A stretch of 61,650 bases of DNA, taken from assembly GCA_018110785.1 (NCBI GenBank), contig JAGBHD010000054.1, positions 1 through 61,650 of the forward strand. Reading direction: 5' to 3'. Each line of letters starts with the position of its first letter. Position 1 is the first letter of the stretch. The notes beneath the pieces were generated by a model. That model was not told the DNA's origin and did not search any database. It saw nothing but the letters and a program-made list of their open reading frames with translations. Positions 18,650-28,222 of this stretch are shown one piece after another. Source of the DNA: Oscillospiraceae bacterium (GTDB lineage Bacteria; Bacillota; Clostridia; Oscillospirales; JAGBHD01). The position numbers were made by a program, and so were the translations under genes.

Positions 18650-18827
18650 CGCATTTACAGATTTAATAGAGAGGGCTATCGTACTTGCGGATTTAATAAA
18701 TTGAAACCCTCGCATTTGCAGATTTAATAGAAAAGACTATCGCATTTGAGAATTTAATTAATAAAAAAACTCGCATTTGCGGATTTAGTGAAATCCCCCG
18801 TGTTTACCATTTTATTGAATTGGCTAT
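18650..18827 (+). repeat. Array of about six degenerate 30-31 bp tandem repeats upstream of the his promoter
   Basis: Units start at 18650, 18680, 18711, 18741, 18772 and about 18799. The consensus is close to CGCATTTGCRGATTTAATAG followed by a variable stretch. Units 1, 3 and 6 end in CTAT and the others do not, which hints at a 61-bp double unit. The last unit runs into the -35 box of the his promoter. There are no spacers of the CRISPR kind and no coding frame. Confidence 0.75.
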
Positions 18828-18862
18828 TGACTTTGGCGCTTTAGTGTGCTACAATGCTAAAG
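18827..18862 (+). promoter_or_regulatory. his operon promoter with candidate operator
   Basis: TTGACT (18827-18832), 17 bp, TACAAT (18850-18855). An inverted repeat CTTTAG (18839-18844) / CTAAAG (18857-18862) with a 12-bp spacer brackets the -10 box. Its site just ahead of a TrpR-family gene suggests autoregulation by that protein (inference). Confidence 0.75.
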
Positions 18863-18891
18863 AGCTAAAACGAACAGAACGGAGAATAACT

Positions 18892-19188
18892 ATGGCTAAA
18901 ACAGATAAGAATGCTATAAATCGTTTATATAAAGCAGTTTTAAAGCTTCAAACAGAAAAGGAATGCGAAAACTTTTTTAATGATATTTGTACAATGCAGG
19001 AAATAGAAGCTATCGCTCAGCGTCTTGATGTTGCCTGTAAGCTTTTGAAAGGCAAGGTATATACCGAAATCAGCGCAGATACAGGAGCTTCCACCGCTAC
19101 TGTTTGTAGGGTAAACCGCTGTATAAAATACGGCGGCGGCGGATATAAAACCGTTGTTGAAAGATTAGATGAAGAGGAGCAGAAATAA
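18892..19188 (+). CDS. TrpR/YerC-family transcriptional regulator at the head of the his operon
   Basis: 98 residues from ATG 18892. I chose this start because GGAGAATAAC lies upstream and the earlier in-frame start at 18820 lies within the promoter. The protein is helical with a TrpR-type helix-turn-helix: DICTMQEIEAIAQRLDVACKLL then EISADTGASTATVCRVNRCI. TrpR relatives bind an amino acid as co-repressor. Its place as first gene of the histidine operon, with a palindrome at the promoter, makes a histidine-responsive repressor likely (inference). The paralogue at 53896 shares the ATGASTAT helix. Confidence 0.88.
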   Translation: MAKTDKNAINRLYKAVLKLQTEKECENFFNDICTMQEIEAIAQRLDVACKLLKGKVYTEISADTGASTATVCRVNRCIKYGGGGYKTVVERLDEEEQK

Positions 19189-20291
19189 TGATAGATGAGA
19201 AGCTTTTAAAAAAAGAGGAGCTCGTTGTTTATATGTTGCGCTCTCTTTACAGACGATATGGATATGCGCAGTATAAAATGAGCAAATTCGAAGAATACGA
19301 TTTATATGTTAAAAATAAGGACTTCTTAGTTTCCGATAGGATAATAACCTTTAACGATACAAACGGAAAGCTTTTAGCCTTAAAGCCCGATGTTACCCTT
19401 TCTATAATAAATCATATTTCCGAAGAGCCCGAGGGCGTTCAGAAAATGTATTATAATGAAAATGTTTATAGGGTTTCGGGAGAGTCGCATAGCTTTAAGG
19501 AGATCGTTCAGACAGGTCTTGAATGCGTCGGAAACATCGCTCTTTATGAAATATGCGAGGTTGTGTCTTTGGCTGTTAAAAGCCTTGAAGCAATAGGCGA
19601 AAATTTCAAGCTCGATATTTCCCATGCAGGTCTTTTGTCTTCGCTTTTATCCTCTGTAGGGTTAGAGGGCGAAACCGAAAAAAAAGTAAGAGAATGTATC
19701 TACCGTAAAAACTCAGGCGAGGTTTCTTCTATGATGGAAGAGGGCAAAATTTCTGCCTCTCAGACAGCCCTTGTAAATGCTCTTATGCGAAATTATAAAA
19801 ATCCCGAAGAGCTGTTCGATATTTTAGAAAGCTTATGCGGAGATAGCGAAGAAATGAGAGAGTTTAAAGCTGTCTGCTCTGCCTTAAGCTCACTCGGCTT
19901 ATTTAAAAATGTTAATATTAACTTCTCCTTGATAAATGATATGAGCTATTACAGCGGAGTTGTTTTCAAAGGCTACATAGAGGGAGCTCCTTCAAGCGTT
20001 CTTTCGGGCGGTCAGTATGATAAGCTTATGAAAAAGTTTAAAAAGAAAGCGGGAGCTATAGGCTTTGCCGTTTATCTCGATAGCTTTGAGAGATTAAATT
20101 TTGAAGCTCCCGAATATGATGCTGATATCGTTTTAATAGCGAACGGGGAGAAAACTGAAGAGATTATAAAAAGGGCGGAAGAGCTTTCAATGGACGGAAG
20201 CAGGGTGTTAGTTCAGAAAAAACTTCCCTCAGATATCCGCTATAGAAAAGCCTTAGATATGAACGGAAAGGAGCTTTCTGAAAATGCTTAA
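19188..20291 (+). CDS. hisZ: ATP phosphoribosyltransferase regulatory subunit HisZ
   Basis: 367 residues, a histidyl-tRNA synthetase paralogue without the anticodon domain. It activates short-form HisG and passes histidine feedback. The class II core shows as ALKPDVTLSI, QKMYYNENVYRVSG, EIVQTGLECVGN and SVLSGGQYDKL. The start overlaps the end of the regulator gene (TAATG). It is consistent with the short HisG that follows. Confidence 0.94.
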   Translation: MIDEKLLKKEELVVYMLRSLYRRYGYAQYKMSKFEEYDLYVKNKDFLVSDRIITFNDTNGKLLALKPDVTLSIINHISEEPEGVQKMYYNENVYRVSGESHSFKEIVQTGLECVGNIALYEICEVVSLAVKSLEAIGENFKLDISHAGLLSSLLSSVGLEGETEKKVRECIYRKNSGEVSSMMEEGKISASQTALVNALMRNYKNPEELFDILESLCGDSEEMREFKAVCSALSSLGLFKNVNINFSLINDMSYYSGVVFKGYIEGAPSSVLSGGQYDKLMKKFKKKAGAIGFAVYLDSFERLNFEAPEYDADIVLIANGEKTEEIIKRAEELSMDGSRVLVQKKLPSDIRYRKALDMNGKELSENA

Positions 20292-20910
20292 TATTGCTTT
20301 GCCGAAAGGAAGGCTCGGAGAAAAGGTCTATGAGCTTTTCGAAAAGGCAGGTTATGAATGCGAGTCTATCCGCGAAAACAATCGCAGATTAACCTTTGAA
20401 AACCCCGAAAAAGGAATTCGCTATTTCTGGGTAAAGCCCTCAGATGTTTCTATCTATGTTGAAAGAGGCGCCGCAGATATAGGTGTTTGCGGCAAAGATA
20501 TCCTTTTAGAATATGAGCCTGATGTTTATGAGCTTTTAGACCTTAAAATGGGCAAATGCCGAATGGCAGTAGCGGCTCCTAAGGGCTTTCGCGATAATAC
20601 CGCGGCAACCTTAAAGGTTGCAACTAAATTTTCTAATATCGCCGCAAAGCATTATGCTAAAAAAAGCCGCGATATAGATATAATCCATTTAAACGGCTCT
20701 ATTGAGTTAGCCCCTATATTAGGCTTATCCGATGTTATCGTTGATATAGTTGAAACGGGGAAGACCTTAATTGAAAACGGGCTTGAGCCTATAGAGGATA
20801 TCGTTCCCATAAGCGCAAGACTTATCGCAAATAAAGCCCATTACGGCTTTAAAACCGATAAAATAAACGAGATAAAAAACAGCTTAGAAAAAATTTTGGA
20901 GAATAAATAA
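20284..20910 (+). CDS. hisG: ATP phosphoribosyltransferase catalytic subunit, short form
   Basis: 208 residues, lacking the C-terminal regulatory domain of long HisG, so it needs HisZ. It catalyses the first step: ATP + PRPP to phosphoribosyl-ATP. Marks: NIALPKGRLGEKVYELFEKAG, GAADIGVCGKDIL, and the PRPP-site VDIVETGKTLIENGL. It overlaps hisZ by 8 bases. Confidence 0.97.
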   Translation: MLNIALPKGRLGEKVYELFEKAGYECESIRENNRRLTFENPEKGIRYFWVKPSDVSIYVERGAADIGVCGKDILLEYEPDVYELLDLKMGKCRMAVAAPKGFRDNTAATLKVATKFSNIAAKHYAKKSRDIDIIHLNGSIELAPILGLSDVIVDIVETGKTLIENGLEPIEDIVPISARLIANKAHYGFKTDKINEIKNSLEKILENK

Positions 20911-22190
20911 TGATTAAGATTTATAAATACGGCGAGGTTTCTTCTGATGATATATTCGCCCGCAATAATCCTACCGCCGATGTTTCGGGTGTAGTTCGTG
21001 AGATAGTAGAAAATGTTAAAGAAAACGGCGACAAGGCTCTTTATGAATACTCTGAAAGGTTCGACGGCGCAGTTTTAACCTCTTTAGAGGTTACCAAAGA
21101 AGAGATAGAAGAGGCTTATAGCTTAGTAGAGCCCGAATTTATAAGAATTTTAAAGGCGGCGGCTGAAAATATCAGAGAGTTTCATTCGGCTCAGAAAAGA
21201 AACAGCTTTATTATAAATAATAAAAAAGGCATAGTAACGGGACAAAAGGTTGTTCCAATAGAAAAGGCAGGTCTTTATGTTCCCGGAGGAACGGCAGCTT
21301 ACCCTTCAACTGTTTTAATGGATAGCATCCCCGCTAAAATAGCAGGTTGCAAGGAAATTTGTATCTGTACGCCCCCCTCTAAAGATGGCAAGGTAAATCC
21401 CGTTATCTTAGCGGCGGCAAATATAGCGGGGGTTGACCGCATTTTTAAGGTAGGCGGAGCGCAGGCTATAGCCGCTTTGGCTTATGGTACCGAAACTGTT
21501 TCTAAGGTCGATAAAATTGTAGGACCGGGAAATGCCTTTGTTGCCGAAGCCAAAAGACAGGTTTTCGGGCTTGTTAATATTGATATGATTGCAGGTCCGA
21601 GCGAGATTTTGGTTATTGCCGATAAAAACAGTAATCCTCAGTTTGTTGCGGCAGATTTGCTTTCTCAAGCGGAGCACGATAAAAACGCGAGCGCTGTTTT
21701 AGTTACCGAGAGCGAGAAATTAGCCGAAGAGGTAGCTTTAGCTATAGAAAATCAAATCGAAGAATTGCCCCGCAAGGAAATAGCGAGGGCTTCTATCGAC
21801 CAAAACGGAAAGATTATAATAGCTCCCGATATAAATACTGCTGTTGAAATTTCAAACGAAATAGCCCCCGAGCATTTAGAGCTATGTGTTGATAATCCCT
21901 TTGATATGTTGGATAATGTTCGCCATGCAGGAAGCGTATTTATGGGCAGATTTTGCCCCGAAGCCCTCGGCGATTATTTCGCAGGCCCTAATCATACTTT
22001 GCCTACAGGCGGTACCGCAAGATTTTCGAGCCCCTTGTCGGTAGATGATTTTGTTAAGAAAATCCAATATACATATTATACTAAGGATGCGCTAAGTGAG
22101 GTTGCCAAAGATGTTGCCTTCTTTGCTGAAAAAGAGGGGCTTACGGCTCATGCAAACAGCGCTATTATAAGAACGAAGGATAAAAAATGA
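20910..22190 (+). CDS. hisD: Histidinol dehydrogenase
   Basis: 426 residues, a zinc enzyme that oxidises histidinol to histidine in two NAD+ steps. Marks: [47 protein letters not shown], the zinc-site QAEHD and APEHLEL, and [14 protein letters not shown]. Length and motifs are complete. It begins at the last base of the hisG stop. Confidence 0.97.
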   Translation: MIKIYKYGEVSSDDIFARNNPTADVSGVVREIVENVKENGDKALYEYSERFDGAVLTSLEVTKEEIEEAYSLVEPEFIRILKAAAENIREFHSAQKRNSFIINNKKGIVTGQKVVPIEKAGLYVPGGTAAYPSTVLMDSIPAKIAGCKEICICTPPSKDGKVNPVILAAANIAGVDRIFKVGGAQAIAALAYGTETVSKVDKIVGPGNAFVAEAKRQVFGLVNIDMIAGPSEILVIADKNSNPQFVAADLLSQAEHDKNASAVLVTESEKLAEEVALAIENQIEELPRKEIARASIDQNGKIIIAPDINTAVEISNEIAPEHLELCVDNPFDMLDNVRHAGSVFMGRFCPEALGDYFAGPNHTLPTGGTARFSSPLSVDDFVKKIQYTYYTKDALSEVAKDVAFFAEKEGLTAHANSAIIRTKDKK

Positions 22191-23248
22191 GTAAGTTTTT
22201 AAGCGAAAAATATGCTTCTTTAAAGGAGTATGTTCCGGGCGAACAGCCTCAGGATAAGAAATATATAAAACTTAATACAAATGAATCTCCTTTTCCTCCC
22301 TCGCCAAAAGTTTTAAAGTCAGTGAATAGGACAGAGGTTAAGAAGCTTCGCCTTTACAGCGATCCTGAAAGCAAGGCTCTTAAAGAGGCAATCGCTGAAA
22401 ATTACGGGGTAAAGTCGGAGAATGTTTTCGTTTCCAACGGCTCTGATGAAATTTTAAACTTCGCCTTTATGGCTTATGGAGATAAGGGCGCAACCTTTGC
22501 TGATATTACATATGGATTTTACAAGGTTTTTTCCGAGCTTTACGGAATAAAGGCTAGGATAATTCCTTTAAAAGAGGATTTCAGCTTAGACTATAAAGCC
22601 TTTTTAAAGGGCGAGGGACTTGTAGTTATAGCCAATCCCAATGCGCAAATCGGAAAATCAATTTCCCTTTCCGAGATAGAAGAAATTTTAAAGGCAAACT
22701 CAGAAAATGTAGTTTTAATCGACGAAGCTTATGTTGATTTCGGCGGAACTTCGGCGCTGCCGCTTTTAGAAAAATATAATAACCTCTTGATTGTAAGAAC
22801 ATATTCGAAATCGAGAAGTATGGCAGGGGCAAGGCTCGGATATGCTTTTGCTTCAAAGGATATAATAGCCGATTTGGAGAAGATAAAATACTCTACAAAT
22901 CCTTATAATGTTAATAGGTTGACCCAAATAGCTGGAGTCGCGGCCGTAAAATCGCAAAAATACTATGATAAAAATTGTAAAAAAATAATAAAAAATCGCG
23001 CGAATTTAGTTCAAAAATTAACCGAAATTGGCTTCGAAATTCTGCCCTCAGAGGCAAATTTCATACTTGCCAAACACCCCGAAATCTCGGGTGAGGAAAT
23101 TTATCTAAAGCTTAAAGAGCGCGGAATTTTAGTTCGCCATTTTAGAGATGAAAGAATTTCCGAGTTTAACAGAATAACCATCGGAACTGAAAAACAGATG
23201 GAAGCGCTTATAAAAAAATTAAAGGAAATAACGGAGGAAAGAAAATGA
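22187..23248 (+). CDS. hisC: Histidinol-phosphate aminotransferase
   Basis: 353 residues, PLP fold type I. It converts imidazole-acetol phosphate to histidinol phosphate with glutamate. Marks: KLNTNESPFPPSP at the start, FVSNGSDEILNFAF, VLIDEAYVDFGG, and the PLP lysine in TYSKSRSMAGARLGYA. It overlaps hisD by 4 bases. Confidence 0.95.
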   Translation: MSKFLSEKYASLKEYVPGEQPQDKKYIKLNTNESPFPPSPKVLKSVNRTEVKKLRLYSDPESKALKEAIAENYGVKSENVFVSNGSDEILNFAFMAYGDKGATFADITYGFYKVFSELYGIKARIIPLKEDFSLDYKAFLKGEGLVVIANPNAQIGKSISLSEIEEILKANSENVVLIDEAYVDFGGTSALPLLEKYNNLLIVRTYSKSRSMAGARLGYAFASKDIIADLEKIKYSTNPYNVNRLTQIAGVAAVKSQKYYDKNCKKIIKNRANLVQKLTEIGFEILPSEANFILAKHPEISGEEIYLKLKERGILVRHFRDERISEFNRITIGTEKQMEALIKKLKEITEERK

Positions 23249-23832
23249 GAGAGGCTCTAATAAATCGGAAAACAAATGAAACCGATATATCCTTAAAGCT
23301 TTGTCTTGACGGCAAGGGAGAAAGCTTAGTTGATACCGGATGCGGATTTTTAGACCATATGTTAACCCTTTTCTCGAAGCACGGAAAATTTGACCTTACC
23401 GTTAAAGCGAAGGGTGATACAGAGGTTGATTTTCACCATTTAACAGAGGATGTTGGAATTTGCTTGGGACAAGCCTTTTCAGAAGCTCTCGGCGATATGA
23501 GAGGAATTAAGCGTTACGGAAGTATGATTTTGCCGATGGACGAAGCCCTTATCTTAACGGCTGTTGATATTTCGGGCAGAGCGCATCTCGCTTTTTCTGT
23601 TCGTATGCGCCTTAAAAAGGTAGGAACATTTGATACAGAGCTTGTAAGAGAATTTTTCGAGGCATTTACCCGCCACGCGGGGCTGACACTCCACATTCGC
23701 AGAATGGCAGGATATAACACACACCACATTATAGAGGGAATCTTCAAATCCTTTGGCAGAAGTCTGAGAGAGGCTGTTAAAATAGATGCCGAGAATAAAG
23801 ACGATATACCTTCTACAAAGGGAATGATTTAA
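23245..23832 (+). CDS. hisB: Imidazoleglycerol-phosphate dehydratase
   Basis: 195 residues, a monofunctional dehydratase without the phosphatase domain found in enterobacterial HisB. The manganese-binding histidine motifs are FLDHML, DFHHLTEDVGICLGQA and NTHHIIEGIFKSFGR. The phosphatase step is probably supplied by the PHP protein at 26569. It overlaps hisC by 4 bases. Confidence 0.97.
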   Translation: MREALINRKTNETDISLKLCLDGKGESLVDTGCGFLDHMLTLFSKHGKFDLTVKAKGDTEVDFHHLTEDVGICLGQAFSEALGDMRGIKRYGSMILPMDEALILTAVDISGRAHLAFSVRMRLKKVGTFDTELVREFFEAFTRHAGLTLHIRRMAGYNTHHIIEGIFKSFGRSLREAVKIDAENKDDIPSTKGMI

Positions 23833-23833
23833 A

Positions 23834-24442
23834 ATGATAGCAATTATTGATTACGGAGTTGGAAATTTATTTTCCTTAAAATCTTCCTTTGCCGCTATAG
23901 GGGTTGAAGCTTTGGTTACCGATAACCCCGATGAAATACGAGCGGCTCAAAGGCTTATTTTACCTGGGGTTGGCGCATTCGGCGATGCCGCAGATAAGCT
24001 TAAAAAAAGCGGACTCGATATTGTTTTAAAAGAAGAGGCGGCAAAAGGCAAACCTTTAATGGGAATTTGTCTTGGAATGCAGTTGCTTTTCGAAAAAAGC
24101 TATGAATTCGGAGAATACGAGGGCTTAGGGCTTATCCCCGGCGAGATAGTTCCCTTTGAGGGAAAGATATCAAAGGAATACAGAATCCCTCAGATAGGCT
24201 GGAACAGCCTTAATTTAAAGAATAATTCGCCTATTTATAAGGGTTTAAAAAACGGCGACTATGTTTATTTCGTTCATTCCTTTTATGCCGAGTGCGAGGA
24301 TAAATATAAATCGGCAGTGAGTGAATACGGTATAGAATTTACCGCTTCTGTTATGAAGGATAATATTTTCGGATGTCAATTCCACCCCGAAAAAAGCGGA
24401 GAGATAGGACTTAAGATTTTAAAGAACTTCAGCGAGGTTTAA
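23834..24442 (+). CDS. hisH: Imidazole glycerol phosphate synthase glutaminase subunit
   Basis: 202 residues, a class I glutamine amidotransferase feeding ammonia to HisF. Marks: IDYGVGNLFSLKSSF, LPGVGAFGDA, the nucleophile GICLGMQLLF, and the catalytic His/Glu in GCQFHPEKSG. It is one base after hisB. Confidence 0.97.
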   Translation: MIAIIDYGVGNLFSLKSSFAAIGVEALVTDNPDEIRAAQRLILPGVGAFGDAADKLKKSGLDIVLKEEAAKGKPLMGICLGMQLLFEKSYEFGEYEGLGLIPGEIVPFEGKISKEYRIPQIGWNSLNLKNNSPIYKGLKNGDYVYFVHSFYAECEDKYKSAVSEYGIEFTASVMKDNIFGCQFHPEKSGEIGLKILKNFSEV

Positions 24443-24445
24443 TTT

Positions 24446-25162
24446 ATGATAATACTTCCTGCAATAGACTTATATGAGGGAAAGGCTGTAAGACTTTATA
24501 AGGGAAACTATGATGAAATGACGGTTTACAGCGAAAACCCTGCCGAAATAGCGCATGATTTCGCAAAAAAAGGCGCTGAATATATCCATATCGTTGATTT
24601 AGAGGGCGCGAAAAACGGAACTACCCCTAATATAGAGGTTGTTAAACAGATTATATCTTTAGGCGGCATTAAGGCTGAGATAGGCGGCGGAATTCGCTCG
24701 ATGGAGGTAGTTAAAAGCTATATTGAAGCGGGGGTTGACCGCGTTATTTTAGGAACTGCCGCAGTAGAGGATAAAGCATTTTTAAAAGCGGCTTTGGAAA
24801 AATATTCAGAGCATATCGCAGTTGGCGCAGATATTAAAGACGGATTTATTGCTATAAAGGGCTGGACTCAGAAATCTGAGATAAGCTGCGATGAATTTTT
24901 TAAAGAAATGGAAGATTTAGGGGTTAAAACAATTATTTGCACCGATATCTCCAAAGACGGCGCAATGAAAGGCACTAACCGCGAGCTATATAAAGAGCTG
25001 TCGCAGAAATTTAATATAAATATTATAGCTTCAGGGGGCGTAAGCTCGATGGAAGATATTATCGCTTTAAAAGAAATGAAGCTTTACGGCGCTATAATCG
25101 GCAAGGCTTATTATACGGGGGCTATTGATATAAGAGAAGCTGTTGAGGTGGCAAAATGCTGA
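24446..25162 (+). CDS. hisA: Phosphoribosylformimino-AICAR-phosphate ribotide isomerase
   Basis: 238 residues, a TIM barrel with two phosphate-binding halves. LPAIDLYEGKAVRLYKG contains the catalytic Asp, and the second half has TDISKDGAMKGTN. It converts ProFAR to PRFAR. It overlaps hisF by 7 bases and is homologous to it. Confidence 0.97.
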   Translation: MIILPAIDLYEGKAVRLYKGNYDEMTVYSENPAEIAHDFAKKGAEYIHIVDLEGAKNGTTPNIEVVKQIISLGGIKAEIGGGIRSMEVVKSYIEAGVDRVILGTAAVEDKAFLKAALEKYSEHIAVGADIKDGFIAIKGWTQKSEISCDEFFKEMEDLGVKTIICTDISKDGAMKGTNRELYKELSQKFNINIIASGGVSSMEDIIALKEMKLYGAIIGKAYYTGAIDIREAVEVAKC

Positions 25163-25917
25163 CAAAAAGAATAATTCCCTGCCTTGATGTTAAAGACGGC
25201 AGGGTTGTTAAAGGGGTTAATTTTAAATCTCTTTCGGATATTTCTTCGCCCGTATCTCTCGGAAAATTCTACAGCGAAAACGGCGCAGATGAATTGGTTT
25301 TTTATGATATAACTGCTTCCGCAGAAGGGCGAAAGCTTTTTTCTGATATTTTAAAAGAGGTAGCTTCCAACATATTTATTCCGCTGACTGTTGGCGGCGG
25401 AATAAATACATTAGATGATTTTGACCGCGTTTTAAAATGCGGCGCGGACAAGGTAAGCGTAAATTCCGGAGCAATTAAAAATCCTGATATATTGGAAAAG
25501 GCGGCAAAGCTTTATGGCAGCCAATGCGTTGTTTTATCGGTTGATATAAAAAGGGTGAACGGCGTTTTCACGGTTTTTTCCCGCGGCGGAAGAGATAATA
25601 CGGGGATTGAAGCTATTGAGTGGATTAAAAGAGGCGTGTCCTTAGGTGCGGGCGAGATCGTTGTTAACTCCATTGATACAGACGGAGTTAAAAAAGGCTT
25701 TGATTTAGAGCTTTTATCTCGCGTTTGCGATGCTGTTAACGTTCCTGTTATTGCATCGGGCGGAGCAGGTTCGGTAGATGATTTTACAAAGCTTTTCAAA
25801 GAGGTACCGAAAATCAGCGCAGGACTTGCGGCATCGGTTTTCCATTTCGGAGAGATTGAAATTCCTGAGCTTAAAAAGGAATTAAAAAGAAACGATATAG
25901 AAGTGAGGTTGGTATAA
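25156..25917 (+). CDS. hisF: Imidazole glycerol phosphate synthase cyclase subunit
   Basis: 253 residues. [19 protein letters not shown] is the classical start with the catalytic Asp; the second catalytic Asp lies in [13 protein letters not shown]. It uses ammonia from HisH to cyclise PRFAR to imidazole glycerol phosphate and AICAR. Confidence 0.97.
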   Translation: MLTKRIIPCLDVKDGRVVKGVNFKSLSDISSPVSLGKFYSENGADELVFYDITASAEGRKLFSDILKEVASNIFIPLTVGGGINTLDDFDRVLKCGADKVSVNSGAIKNPDILEKAAKLYGSQCVVLSVDIKRVNGVFTVFSRGGRDNTGIEAIEWIKRGVSLGAGEIVVNSIDTDGVKKGFDLELLSRVCDAVNVPVIASGGAGSVDDFTKLFKEVPKISAGLAASVFHFGEIEIPELKKELKRNDIEVRLV

Positions 25918-25918
25918 G

Positions 25919-26572
25919 ATGATAGATATAAGCAAGCTTAAATTCGATGAAAAGGGGCTTATCCCCGCGATAGTTGTTGATTCATATTCAAAAGAGGTTT
26001 TAACCTTAGCATATATGAGCAAAGAGAGCCTTCAGATTTCTATGGAAAAGGGGCTTACCTGTTTTTACAGCAGAAGCCGCAATGAACTTTGGCTTAAAGG
26101 CGAAACCAGCGGCAATTATCAGCATATTGTTTCCATAACGGCTGATTGCGATATGGACGCTTTAACGGTAGTTGTTGAAAAAGACGGTCCTGCTTGCCAT
26201 ACGGGAACGGAATCCTGCTTTACCAATGAGCTTTGGCATTCTAAAGAGCTTGGAGAGTTTTCTTTAAAGAAGCTATATGCCTTATTAGAGGGCAGAAAAG
26301 AGAATATGCCCGAGGGCTCTTATACAACCTATCTTTTCTCTAAAGGAATTGATAAAATTCTTAAAAAGGTAGGCGAGGAGAGCACCGAGGTTATTATAGC
26401 GGGTAAAGCTGAAGACAAGGCTGAAACGGTTTATGAAATTGCAGATTTAGCACATCACATTATGGTACTTATGGTTGAGATGGGAATATCCTTAGAGGAC
26501 ATAGCGCGCGAGCTTTCCTCAAGAAATATTATTGATACAAAGGTAAAACAAGAAAAGATGACGGGGAAATGA
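25919..26572 (+). CDS. hisIE: Bifunctional phosphoribosyl-AMP cyclohydrolase / phosphoribosyl-ATP pyrophosphatase
   Basis: 217 residues. The N-terminal half (about 1-115) is HisI with [16 protein letters not shown] and the metal-site [10 protein letters not shown]. The C-terminal half (about 120-215) is HisE with [14 protein letters not shown]. These are steps 2 and 3 of the pathway, fused as in many Firmicutes. It lies one base after hisF. Confidence 0.96.
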   Translation: MIDISKLKFDEKGLIPAIVVDSYSKEVLTLAYMSKESLQISMEKGLTCFYSRSRNELWLKGETSGNYQHIVSITADCDMDALTVVVEKDGPACHTGTESCFTNELWHSKELGEFSLKKLYALLEGRKENMPEGSYTTYLFSKGIDKILKKVGEESTEVIIAGKAEDKAETVYEIADLAHHIMVLMVEMGISLEDIARELSSRNIIDTKVKQEKMTGK

Positions 26573-27381
26573 TAAGAGAAAATCTACATACTCATACTTT
26601 ATATTGCGACGGGAAAAATACAGCCGAAGAGATGATTTTGTCGGCAATAGAAAAATCCTTTACCGATATCGGCTTTTCGGGACATTCATTTACAGAGTTT
26701 GATACGAGCTACTGTATGACCGAAACACCAGAATACCGCGCTGAGATTTTATCCCTTAAAGAAAAATACAAGGGAAAAATAAATGTATGGTTAGGGCTTG
26801 AAAAGGATTATTTTTCAAATGAGGATAGAGGGGCTTATGATTATATCATAGGTTCGGTTCATTATGTTTTGAAAAACGGGCAATATATTCCTGTTGACGA
26901 ATCGGCTGAGACTATAAAAAATGCTGTGGAAAATGAGTATGGCGGAGATTATTCTCTTTTTATAAAGGATTATTATGAAGAGGTTTCCCTTATTGTTAAA
27001 AAGACCGATTGCGATATTATCGGGCATTTTGATTTAATATCGAAATATTTTGATGATTTAGGAATAGAAGAAACAGAAAGCTATTTAGAGATAGCTTTTA
27101 ATGCATTAGAAAAGCTTATTCCCGAGGGCAAACCCTTTGAGATAAATACGGGAGCTATTGCCCGCGGTACTAAAAAGCTTCCTTACCCCTCATTTAAAAT
27201 ACTGAAAAAAATAAATGAGCTTGAAGGCAAGATAATTTTCTCGAGCGACTGCCATAACAAGGAATATCTTGACTGCTATTTTGAAGAAAGCTTAGAAATA
27301 GCAAAAAAAGCGGGTTTTGCGGCAAGGTCGGTAATAACCGATAAAGGGTTTATAGAAATTGGTTTAGAGGAAGAATTATGA
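26569..27381 (+). CDS. hisK: PHP-family histidinol-phosphatase
   Basis: 270 residues, a PHP metal-dependent phosphoesterase. Metal-site motifs are [30 protein letters not shown] and SSDCHNKEY. It fits the histidinol phosphate phosphatase that is otherwise missing from this operon. PHP proteins also have other substrates, but the place in the operon supports this role. It overlaps hisIE by 4 bases. Confidence 0.88.
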   Translation: MIRENLHTHTLYCDGKNTAEEMILSAIEKSFTDIGFSGHSFTEFDTSYCMTETPEYRAEILSLKEKYKGKINVWLGLEKDYFSNEDRGAYDYIIGSVHYVLKNGQYIPVDESAETIKNAVENEYGGDYSLFIKDYYEEVSLIVKKTDCDIIGHFDLISKYFDDLGIEETESYLEIAFNALEKLIPEGKPFEINTGAIARGTKKLPYPSFKILKKINELEGKIIFSSDCHNKEYLDCYFEESLEIAKKAGFAARSVITDKGFIEIGLEEEL

Positions 27382-28160
27382 GAATAATTGATTTTCATAC
27401 GCATGTTTATCCTGAGAAGATAGCTCAGAAGGCTACGGATAATGTTTGCCATTTTTACGATATAAAGGGCGGTATTTTAGGAACAGCCGATATGCTTATA
27501 AAAGAGGGACAAAAAGTAGGGGTTGATAAATACGTTATCCTACCTGTTGCCCTAAAGCCTGAAAATGTTCGCCATTTAAACGAGGCAACCCTTTTTGAAA
27601 CCAAAAAGCATAAAGAATTTATCGGCTTTGGTACGGTACATGCGGCTCAGAATAACATAATGGAAGAAATAGAATATATTGAAAGTGCAGAGCTTCGCGG
27701 AATAAAAATGCACCCCGATTTTCAGCATTTTCCGATAGATGATAACAGGCTTTTTGAAATGTATGATTATTTACAAGATAAAATGCCTGTAATACTGCAT
27801 ACGGGAGATCCGCGATATACCTATTCGCATCCCGAAAAATTAAAAAAGGTTCTTGATAATTTTCCTCACCTTACCGTTATAGCGGCTCATATGGGCGGTT
27901 GGATGGTTTTTTCTGAGGCTTTAGAGATTTTGGGAAAAACAAACTGCTATGTGGATATTTCGAGTTCAAGAATGTTTATGGAGGGCGAAGCCATTTATAA
28001 ATATATAAACGGCTACGGCGCCGACAGAATTCTTTTTGGAAGCGATTTTCCGATTTGGAGCCCTGCAGACGAGTTTAACGCTTTGATGAAGCTTAATATA
28101 TCAGATGAGGCATTGGAGAAAATTGCACATAAAAACGCAGAGCGGATTTTAAAAATTTGA
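27378..28160 (+). CDS. Amidohydrolase-family TIM-barrel protein, unknown substrate
   Basis: 260 residues. The metal-dependent hydrolase pattern is clear: DFHTHVYP, GIKMHPDFQ, ILHTGDPRY, AAHMGG and LFGSDFPIW. It resembles the amidohydrolase-2 group (aminocarboxymuconate decarboxylase or 2-pyrone dicarboxylate hydrolase relatives). It overlaps the histidinol-phosphatase gene by 4 bases, so it is the last gene of the his operon, but no standard histidine step is left for it. The role is unknown. Confidence 0.85.
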   Translation: MRIIDFHTHVYPEKIAQKATDNVCHFYDIKGGILGTADMLIKEGQKVGVDKYVILPVALKPENVRHLNEATLFETKKHKEFIGFGTVHAAQNNIMEEIEYIESAELRGIKMHPDFQHFPIDDNRLFEMYDYLQDKMPVILHTGDPRYTYSHPEKLKKVLDNFPHLTVIAAHMGGWMVFSEALEILGKTNCYVDISSSRMFMEGEAIYKYINGYGADRILFGSDFPIWSPADEFNALMKLNISDEALEKIAHKNAERILKI

Positions 28161-28187
28161 AAAAAATAATAAAATTTAAAAAAATAT

Positions 28188-28216
28188 TTGACAACGATAA
28201 AAAAATAGTTTAATAT
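28188..28216 (+). promoter_or_regulatory. Promoter of the leucine T-box transcript
   Basis: TTGACA (28188-28193), 17 bp, TAATAT (28211-28216), directly before the T-box leader. Confidence 0.8.
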
Positions 28217-28222
28217 GTTTAA

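Noticed and set aside
18650-18827. CRISPR array
   Set aside because: The repeats are degenerate, abut one another without unique spacers of constant length, and no cas gene is nearby.
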